A stretch of DNA of 5,174 nucleotides from Akkermansiaceae bacterium (GTDB lineage: Bacteria > Verrucomicrobiota > Verrucomicrobiia > Verrucomicrobiales > Akkermansiaceae), in the NCBI GenBank assembly GCA_023300065.1, contig JALZWJ010000075.1:1-5174 (forward strand), in the 5' to 3' direction. The position numbers and the translations under genes were made by a program. How positions within the stretch are numbered: the stretch's first letter is position 1; every line of letters starts with the position of its first letter. Below the pieces are notes generated by a model. It worked only from the letters and a program-made list of their open reading frames with translations. It ran no database searches and was not told the DNA's origin. Shown here one piece after another: positions 1 to 4,842 of this stretch.

Positions 1-1267
1 ACTTTGCCGTTACATATCCAGCGATGTTACTCACGAAATCGAGTGAGCCTAGGATGGCAGGGATATCAGAAACCATGTGGCCTTTGAGAAGATCGGCACA
101 GATGCCGAGGTTGACGAAGGATGGGGCACGGATCTTAAGGCGGTAGGGGACTCCTCCGCCTTTTGAGTGAATGTAGAAGCCGAGTTCACCTTTCGGGTTT
201 TCGGCAGCGAAGTAGACCTCACCTTCAGGAGCATCGATGCCTTGGGTGGCGACGATGAAGTGGTGGATGAGTTCTTCCATGGACATCATGACGCGCTCTT
301 TATCAGGGAGGCTCGATTTAGGATCGACGACATTGATAGGGCCTTCTGGAAAGTCGGCGAGGACTTGGCGGATGATCTTGATGGACTGGCGAATCTCCTC
401 CATGCGGACGAGGTAGCGATCGTAGCAATCACCATTTTCACCGACGGGGACATCGAAGTCGTATTTCTCGTAGCCGAGGTAAGGGCTATCTTTACGGAGG
501 TCACGGGCCACTCCACAAGCGCGGAGGTTAGGGCCGGTCATGCCGTAGCTGATGGCGTCTTCCTTGCTGATGGTGCCGACGTCGCACATGCGCTCGAGGT
601 AGATCTTGTTTTTGTTAAGAAGGCCTGCGATCTCATCGACGGTGTTTTCGCACTCGTCGAGGAATTTGAGGATGTCCTTATCAAGTCCTTCCGGAATGTC
701 GCGGATTTGACCGCCCACTCGGGTGTAAGAAGTGGTGAAACGAGCACCGGTGAGCTGCTCGCAAAAGTTATAAATTTTCTCCCGCTCCGCGAAGGTGTAG
801 AGGAAGACGGTCATGGCTCCCACGTCCATCGCGCACACGCCGACTCCGAGCATGTGGGACGAGATGCGGGCTAGCTCACAGCAAAGGACGCGCAGCGCTT
901 GGCCACGGGGAGGGAGCTCCCAGCCCATGAGTTTTTCGACCGCACAAGCATAGGCGACATTGTTTGCGAGAGGGGCAAGGTAATCCAGCCGGTCCGTATA
1001 GGGGACAAACTGGTTGTAGTGCATGTTCTCGGCGATTTTTTCGTCGCCGCGATGCAGGTAGCCGACGTGGGGTTCAGCTTTTTCAATGATCTCACCATCG
1101 AGTTCCAGCACCAACCGTAAGACACCATGGGTGGCAGGGTGGGATGGTCCCATGTTCAGGGTCATCTTTTCGCCAAGAACATCGTCTGTCTCTGCTTGGT
1201 AATTATTGGCGGCTGTTGCTGCAACATTTGCAGCATCCGGGGCCTCGTAAGTTGTGGTCTCGCTCAT
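1..1267 (-). CDS. nuoD: NADH-quinone oxidoreductase subunit D (complex I 49-kDa-type subunit), 3' end cut by window edge
   Basis: NuoD lies in the peripheral arm of complex I and, with NuoB, forms the quinone-reduction site at the membrane interface. Reading from the ATG at 1267, the frame stays open to the left edge, giving 422 visible residues. Recognisable family blocks are GPSHPATHG (residues 40-48), GYLHRG (69-74), PYTDRLDYL (89-97), the YTRVGGQ region, the DVPVGENGD region and RAPSFVNL near the end. Aligned by eye with Thermus Nqo4, the quinone-site His38 and Tyr87 correspond to His47 and Tyr96 here, both present. About 34 residues precede the conserved MTLNMGPSHP block, so a later start at Met35 is possible. 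I see no clear ribosome binding site for either start. The gene is not preceded by nuoC. A lipoprotein gene lies upstream, with a Rex-like palindrome between them, so nuoD may head its own transcription unit. Normal family members end about here with a G-D/E-x-D-R signature; this frame reads on as SNIAGYVTAK instead. Confidence 0.96.
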   Translation of the reverse strand, partial: MSETTTYEAPDAANVAATAANNYQAETDDVLGEKMTLNMGPSHPATHGVLRLVLELDGEIIEKAEPHVGYLHRGDEKIAENMHYNQFVPYTDRLDYLAPLANNVAYACAVEKLMGWELPPRGQALRVLCCELARISSHMLGVGVCAMDVGAMTVFLYTFAEREKIYNFCEQLTGARFTTSYTRVGGQIRDIPEGLDKDILKFLDECENTVDEIAGLLNKNKIYLERMCDVGTISKEDAISYGMTGPNLRACGVARDLRKDSPYLGYEKYDFDVPVGENGDCYDRYLVRMEEIRQSIKIIRQVLADFPEGPINVVDPKSSLPDKERVMMSMEELIHHFIVATQGIDAPEGEVYFAAENPKGELGFYIHSKGGGVPYRLKIRAPSFVNLGICADLLKGHMVSDIPAILGSLDFVSNIAGYVTAK

Positions 1268-1310
1268 GTTAAGACAGGGGAATGAAACTCCCGTTCCACG
1301 GGGGTCGCAA

Positions 1311-1338
1311 GGACTTTGTGAAATATTTCACAAAGTCC
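1311..1338. promoter_or_regulatory. Perfect 28-bp palindrome containing a Rex-like operator upstream of nuoD
   Basis: Two 14-bp arms (GGACTTTGTGAAAT and its exact reverse complement) abut with no spacer. The inner 18 bp at 1316-1333, TTGTGAAATATTTCACAA, match the published Rex operator form TTGTGAA-N4-TTCACAA at every defined position. Rex is a repressor that senses the NADH/NAD+ ratio and is known to control NADH dehydrogenase genes in Gram-positive bacteria. The site ends 48 bases before the nuoD start codon, a normal place for an operator. A weak promoter candidate for nuoD lies next to it (minus strand: TTGCGA at 1305-1310, 17-bp spacer, TTTCAT at 1282-1287). The core also fits the CRP/FNR-type TGTGA-N6-TCACA pattern, so the regulator is not certain. 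The palindrome begins 3 bases after the stop codon of the upstream lipoprotein gene and could also fold as an RNA stem there. Confidence 0.6.
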
Positions 1339-1341
1339 GGA

Positions 1342-1851
1342 TTAGTATCGCTTCGGCTTCAGCGTGACCTGCGCTGGATTATAGTGATCAGCAGGTGAGA
1401 AAAGCCAACCTGGGTTGGTGTCGATCAGGTCATAATTGGTTAGCTGAAATTCGGGGAGAAATTGATTGCTGTTCGGCTCGTAAAGCGTGCGGCCGGTGTA
1501 GCGACCGTAGATCTTATACTCGTAGTTCTGATCGAATCCGTAGTTTTGAGTCCCGCCAGCTTCTGGGAGGCGATCTGGGTTCCTCTTTTTAGATTCGTTG
1601 AAGATGACGAGCTTGGCGCTTTTGGCAGATTGGCCGGGCTTGCGGAGGTATCCCCAGAAGCGGGTTTTTTTCACGTAGTAGCGCCGCCCATAATAAAAGT
1701 CGCCGCGTGCTTCCTTGGCGATATTTGCGCTACGGATCTCGGGTGGAGGGAGCTTACCCATGTTGCCAGTGCCACCCGCACCTCCGGAGAGAGGTGAAGA
1801 ACAGGAGGGGAGAAAGGCGGCCGCCAAAGCGAAGAGAATAAGTGCACGCAT
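1342..1851 (-). CDS. Predicted lipoprotein of unknown function, 169 residues
   Basis: The first ATG in this frame (1851) gives a classical lipoprotein signal: MRAL start, a hydrophobic stretch at residues 4-14, then the lipobox L-P-S-C with the lipidated cysteine at Cys17. A TTG 36 bases further upstream would extend the frame but would put 12 charged or polar residues before the signal, so the ATG is preferred. A Gly-rich linker (about residues 22-32) and a Pro-rich patch (LPPPE) lead to a basic, aromatic domain rich in Tyr, Arg and Lys, with motifs such as FYYGRRYYVKKTRFWGYLRKPG (residues 52-73, shown in part by Y53, Y54, W66, G67), NYGFDQNYEYKIYG and PGWLFSPADHYNP. The protein resembles a family I associate with Verrucomicrobiota, but no function is known to me. 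It should be anchored in a membrane facing the periplasm. It runs in the same direction as nuoD, 74 bases upstream of it, but the link is probably positional. Confidence 0.8.
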   Translation of the reverse strand: MRALILFALAAAFLPSCSSPLSGGAGGTGNMGKLPPPEIRSANIAKEARGDFYYGRRYYVKKTRFWGYLRKPGQSAKSAKLVIFNESKKRNPDRLPEAGGTQNYGFDQNYEYKIYGRYTGRTLYEPNSNQFLPEFQLTNYDLIDTNPGWLFSPADHYNPAQVTLKPKRY

Positions 1852-1889
1852 CACTTGTCTTTTCCCTTTTTGGAAGGAGCTGGTCAAGC

Positions 1890-1917
1890 TTCATACGAAG
1901 GCCCGCTCAGAATCAAA
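1890..1917 (-). promoter_or_regulatory. Candidate sigma-70-type promoter for the lipoprotein gene
   Basis: On the minus strand a TATGAA -10 box occupies 1895-1890, with a poor -35 (TTTGAT at 1917-1912, 16-bp spacer, or TTGATT shifted by one base with a 15-bp spacer). Transcription would begin near 1883, leaving a leader of about 30 bases before the ATG at 1851. The -10 hexamer is identical to that of the stronger promoter at 3120-3148, which is the main reason to list it. Confidence 0.3.
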
Positions 1918-1942
1918 AAACTCCCGCTTGAAAGATCCGACC

Positions 1943-1966
1943 TCATGACGCTTATTGGCGTCATGA
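1943..1966. repeat. Inverted repeat with 9-bp arms over the start of the aldo/keto-reductase-like gene
   Basis: TCATGACGC at 1943-1951 and its exact reverse complement GCGTCATGA at 1958-1966 are separated by the 6-base loop TTATTG. Both possible ATG starts of the downstream gene (1945 and 1963) lie inside the arms. In mRNA it would form a stem that hides the start codon; in DNA it could be a dimeric repressor site. The arm's half-site TCATGA is itself palindromic. Chance occurrence, helped by two in-frame Met codons followed by similar bases, cannot be excluded. Confidence 0.45.
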
Positions 1967-3084
1967 ACTTGACGAGGACAGCCTACGGGACTTGGAGCGG
2001 TGGACGATACATGCATTTTGGCGAGGTTTTAGATGAGGAGCGCTACCAAGAATGCATCCGAGTGGCTTATGAATCCGGTATCCGGACCTTCGTCACCGCT
2101 GATGTTTATGGTCAGGGTAAGGCGGACGCGGCCCTCGGCCAAGCGCTCGCAGGCTACCCTCGCGATAGCTACTGCCTCGTGGGCATGCTCGGGCATGATT
2201 TCATCGATGGCGAACGTGAAGGCAGCAAGGGCTACCCGCGTTTCACCAATCCCTCCCTCAGAGCGCCGACGGGCTATTTAGATTTTCTCCGCCGCTCGTG
2301 CGCGAGCTCGCTCAAGAATTGCGGGGCCGATCACTTCGACCTCGTCATGCTCCATAACCCCGATGAAGCCGGTTACACCAGCGACGATGTTTGGAAAGCC
2401 ATGAATGGCCTGAAGGAAGAGGGCTTAGCCCATCGCCTAGGCATCGCGCCTGGTCCTGCCAATGGCTTCACGCTCGACCTCCTCCATGTCTTCGAGAACT
2501 TCGGCGAGGTCCTTGACTGGGCCATGATCATTCTTAACCCGCTGGAGCCATGGCCAGGCAATCAAGTCCTCACCTCCGCGGTTGCGAACAAGATCGATAT
2601 CCTCACCCGAGTCGTAGACTACGGCGGTCTTTTCCATGGCGATATGAAGCCCGGCCACGTCTTCCGCCCCGGCGATCACCGCACTTACCGGCCGGAGGGC
2701 TGGGTCGAGCGCGGAAATACGGCGATGGAGCCAATGCGTGAAATTGCCAAGAAACATGGCCTCAGCATGATCCAATTTGCCTCGGCTTGGAACCTCTCTC
2801 AAGACCCCGTCAAATGTGTCGTCCCCACCGTGATTCAGGAGGCGGGTGAGGATGCCGTCCCGATCGAGAATAAGATCCGTGACTACGCAGCCTTACCTGA
2901 GGATTTTAAATTTTCTCCTGAAGAGGTCGAGGCGATCCGTGCCATCGGAGATAATACCGGCTGCATGAAACTAAAAGGAGCCAGTCTCCGCCACGATGGC
3001 CCCTGCGACCGCCCAGACGAATGGCCGATGCGCCCTGATCTCCAAAAGCTGGCCGGAAAATACGGCCTAGCTCAAGAGTGGTAA
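1945..3084 (+). CDS. Aldo/keto-reductase-fold protein with a degenerate catalytic tetrad, 379 residues
   Basis: This is a TIM-barrel protein of the aldo/keto reductase superfamily, a family of mostly cytosolic NAD(P)H-dependent carbonyl reductases. No signal peptide is visible. The first strand is RTAYGTWSGG (residues 11-20). The block VTADVYGQG (50-58) replaces the usual D-T-A-x-x-Y-G, and LVGMLGHDF (78-86) replaces the usual strand ending in the catalytic Lys. LVMLHNPD (133-140) carries the His. The tetrad Asp-Tyr-Lys-His therefore reads Val50-Tyr55-Met81-His137: Tyr and His kept, Asp and Lys lost. Further distinctive blocks are APGPANGFTLDL (168-179), ILNPLEPWPG (196-205), RVVDYGGLFHGD (222-233), a cofactor-loop-like VVPTVIQEAGEDAVPIENK (292-310) and a C-terminal IGDNTGCMKLKGA (334-346). 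I recall similar proteins annotated simply as aldo/keto reductase in several phyla, so this looks like a conserved subfamily and not a decayed gene. Start: the first ATG is 1945; ATG 1963 (Met7) is the alternative. The Shine-Dalgarno signal is weak (GAAAG about 11 bases upstream). The substrate is unknown. Confidence 0.85.
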   Translation: MTLIGVMNLTRTAYGTWSGGRYMHFGEVLDEERYQECIRVAYESGIRTFVTADVYGQGKADAALGQALAGYPRDSYCLVGMLGHDFIDGEREGSKGYPRFTNPSLRAPTGYLDFLRRSCASSLKNCGADHFDLVMLHNPDEAGYTSDDVWKAMNGLKEEGLAHRLGIAPGPANGFTLDLLHVFENFGEVLDWAMIILNPLEPWPGNQVLTSAVANKIDILTRVVDYGGLFHGDMKPGHVFRPGDHRTYRPEGWVERGNTAMEPMREIAKKHGLSMIQFASAWNLSQDPVKCVVPTVIQEAGEDAVPIENKIRDYAALPEDFKFSPEEVEAIRAIGDNTGCMKLKGASLRHDGPCDRPDEWPMRPDLQKLAGKYGLAQEW

Positions 3085-3095
3085 GGCGCGGCATG

Positions 3096-3148
3096 TTTTT
3101 TTGATTTTTTTCCAAGAAGTTGAGACTTCGTGGTTCTTTCTGTATGAA
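3096..3148 (+). promoter_or_regulatory. Sigma-70-type promoter with upstream T-tracts for the macroglobulin-like gene
   Basis: The -35 box TTGAGA (3120-3125, 5 of 6 matches to TTGACA) is followed by a 17-bp spacer and the -10 box TATGAA (3143-3148, 4 of 6 matches to TATAAT). Transcription would start near 3155, about 60 bases before the ATG at 3214. Upstream, two runs of seven T separated by GA (3096-3111) fall at about -59 to -44, where an UP element would sit. The T-tracts follow the stop codon of the preceding gene by 11 bases but have no convincing GC stem immediately before them. Confidence 0.55.
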
Positions 3149-3151
3149 TGT

Positions 3152-3185
3152 CCGCCGCTCTAAAGAGTGCGGATGTCCCGACATC
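3152..3185 (+). promoter_or_regulatory. Two small hairpins in the predicted 5' leader
   Basis: The first stem pairs CCGC (3152-3155) with GCGG (3169-3172), with an inner CTC/GAG pairing. The second is a near-continuous palindrome, GATGTC (3172-3177) and GACATC (3180-3185), separated by CC. Both lie between the predicted transcription start and the ATG at 3214. They may tune translation or message stability, or the second may be a protein-binding site. They do not match a riboswitch class that I recognise. Confidence 0.3.
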
Positions 3186-3213
3186 TTAGATCCCACTGTT
3201 GCCTCAATTTCCC

Positions 3214-4842
3214 ATGAATACCCGTCATCGCCTCCTTCCGCGCTTCCTCTCGCTTGCTGCCCTCCTGATTTATTCTCCGCTCCAGGCGCAGCAAGAAGTT
3301 GGATTTATCGAGAACTTTGCCCTCGCCGAGAATCGTGAGGAAGCACTGAAGCAGCTCATCCCTGGCACCGAGGACTACTACTATTACCACGCCCTTCATT
3401 TCCAGAATGAGCGCAAGGTCGCCGCTCTCAAGGAGATCCTCACGCAGTGGGAGAATCAGTTCAAGAAGTCATCAAAGCGAAAGCAGATCGAGAACCGCGA
3501 GGCCCTGATCCGCTATTCCGATGATCCCGCGGCCACCCTCGCGTATCTCAAAAAGGAACTCCATCTCACTCTCAATCACCAGCAAGAGGGCAAGGCGCGG
3601 GAGGCCAAGCACCCCTCAGTTCTTGATCAGAAAAAGGTCTCTTGGAAAACCTTCCTAGCCGATGCTCGGAAAAAGTCTGGCAACCTCCAACATCTCGATG
3701 AATCAGCCTTCCACCTCTTCTTGGCGTCAAATCCCAAGCTCTCTTCTTCCGAGCGCCGCGATCTCCTCTCCCGTGCCCGAGTCCCAGATCTTCCCGGTCT
3801 CCTTGACCTCATTTTAGCCGATCTGAAAAGTCAGACCAGCAAGGGCTTTGGTGAATTCCAAATCCACAAGTCTCTCACGAAACTCCAACTAGAAAAACTT
3901 CTGGCCGGAAAAAAAGACCTCATCAATCACGAGGGCTACGTCGAGACCTACCTCTCCAAACTCCTCCCCGGCGCCGATGAAAACCTCGCCAGTTCTCCGA
4001 AAGTCCGGGAAGCCTATCTCACCCGCGCATGGAAGTTTGCCGAGACCTTGCCTCCCTCCTTCACCTCGCTCAAAGCGCACCTTCTATACCAACGCCTCGT
4101 TCATGATCGGGCCCTCGGGAAAGAGAATCAAAAGCGTTTTCTTACCTACCTCGCGCTCCCGCGAAATGCCTCATACCTCAACCTCGATTGGCGGAAGAAC
4201 GAAGAGGTGGCATGGCGTCACGCCGCCGATCTAGGCCGTGATTTCCGCCAAATCACCACTCTCCCACCCGTGCAGGGGAGTGATGAGAAATTGGTCAAGG
4301 CCTACCTCCTTGAGTTCCTCAAAGACGCGAAGGATTCAAAAAAATTCGCGCCCTTCCTCCGTGAGAATTGGCTCCGTGCCGTCTTCGCCGAGTCCAAAAT
4401 CACCCACGGAATTGGTAAGCCCACGGACTGGGCCTCACTCCTTTCCCCAGCCCAGTTCCAAGCGCTCAAGGACCGCGTTGATATCGAGTTCGCCGCCACC
4501 AGCCAAGAAATTTACGCGCTCAATGATGAGGTGACTTTAAAGGTGAATCTCAAAAATGTCCCTAAGCTCATCGTCAAGGTCTTCGAGATCAATACCCTCA
4601 ATTACTACCGCAACTGGAACGATGAAGTCAGCACCGACATCGACCTCGATGGCCTCGTCGCGAACCATGTCGAGGTCCACGAATATCAAGACGCACCCCA
4701 ACGGACCACCACGCACGACTTCACTCTCCCCGCGCTCGCAAATCGTCGCGGCCTCTGGGTCGTAGAATTCATCGGTGGCGGGAAAAGCAGCCGCGCCGTC
4801 ATCCGCAAAGGCGCGCTCGGCATCCTCACAATTAGGCGATAG
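3214..4842 (+). CDS. Exported N-terminal part of a large alpha-2-macroglobulin-like protein, apparently truncated (542 residues)
   Basis: The first ATG (3214) gives a Sec signal peptide: basic start (R4, H5, R6, R10), hydrophobic core at about residues 11-23, and likely cleavage after L-Q-A at residue 25. No lipobox is seen. Residues about 30-420 form a charged, mostly helical region, with a Tyr cluster at EDYYYYH. Residues about 422-533 look like a beta-sandwich macroglobulin (MG) domain: EIYALNDEVTLKV, KNVPKLIVKVFEIN, DIDLDGLVANH, then RRGLWVVEFIGGGKSSR and VIRKG. In the large bacterial relatives I recall, this N-terminal part precedes well over a thousand further residues, including bait and, in some, thioester regions. 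Here the frame ends nine residues after the IRKG motif. The last few residues (TIRR) are encoded by sequence antisense to priA. Bacterial macroglobulins are thought to trap proteases in the periplasm; this remnant would lack the parts needed for that. A TTG five codons upstream is less likely as the start. No clear Shine-Dalgarno signal is visible. Confidence 0.7.
   Translation: MNTRHRLLPRFLSLAALLIYSPLQAQQEVGFIENFALAENREEALKQLIPGTEDYYYYHALHFQNERKVAALKEILTQWENQFKKSSKRKQIENREALIRYSDDPAATLAYLKKELHLTLNHQQEGKAREAKHPSVLDQKKVSWKTFLADARKKSGNLQHLDESAFHLFLASNPKLSSSERRDLLSRARVPDLPGLLDLILADLKSQTSKGFGEFQIHKSLTKLQLEKLLAGKKDLINHEGYVETYLSKLLPGADENLASSPKVREAYLTRAWKFAETLPPSFTSLKAHLLYQRLVHDRALGKENQKRFLTYLALPRNASYLNLDWRKNEEVAWRHAADLGRDFRQITTLPPVQGSDEKLVKAYLLEFLKDAKDSKKFAPFLRENWLRAVFAESKITHGIGKPTDWASLLSPAQFQALKDRVDIEFAATSQEIYALNDEVTLKVNLKNVPKLIVKVFEINTLNYYRNWNDEVSTDIDLDGLVANHVEVHEYQDAPQRTTTHDFTLPALANRRGLWVVEFIGGGKSSRAVIRKGALGILTIRR

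Noticed and set aside
167..874. Long plus-strand open frame (235 codons) with a Val/Asp/Ala/Phe-rich product
   Set aside because: It is wholly antisense to well-conserved nuoD. Its composition is what the codon usage of nuoD produces on the opposite strand, and it has no recognisable domain.
1311..1338. Reading the palindrome as a rho-independent terminator for the lipoprotein gene
   Set aside because: The stem is AT-rich in the middle with no real loop, and on the minus strand it is followed by TTGCGACC instead of a T run. A terminator role is possible but the operator reading is stronger.
1852..1887. Upstream TTG start for the lipoprotein
   Set aside because: It would add 12 polar residues before a textbook lipoprotein signal. 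The ATG at 1851 fits better.
1855..1944. Upstream extension of the aldo/keto-reductase-like gene from a TTG
   Set aside because: The extra 30 residues do not resemble the family, which begins near the RTAYGTWSGG strand. The extension would also overlap the tentative lipoprotein promoter. The first ATG at 1945 is preferred.
3047..3111. Stem GGCCG/CGGCC at 3051-3067 plus later T-tracts as a terminator
   Set aside because: The stem lies inside the coding region and the T-tracts begin 29 bases after it, too far for an intrinsic terminator. The T-tracts fit an UP-element position better.
3889..4499. Minus-strand open frames inside the macroglobulin-like gene
   Set aside because: They are short, lack recognisable motifs or start signals, and lie antisense to a continuous frame with a signal peptide and conserved motifs.
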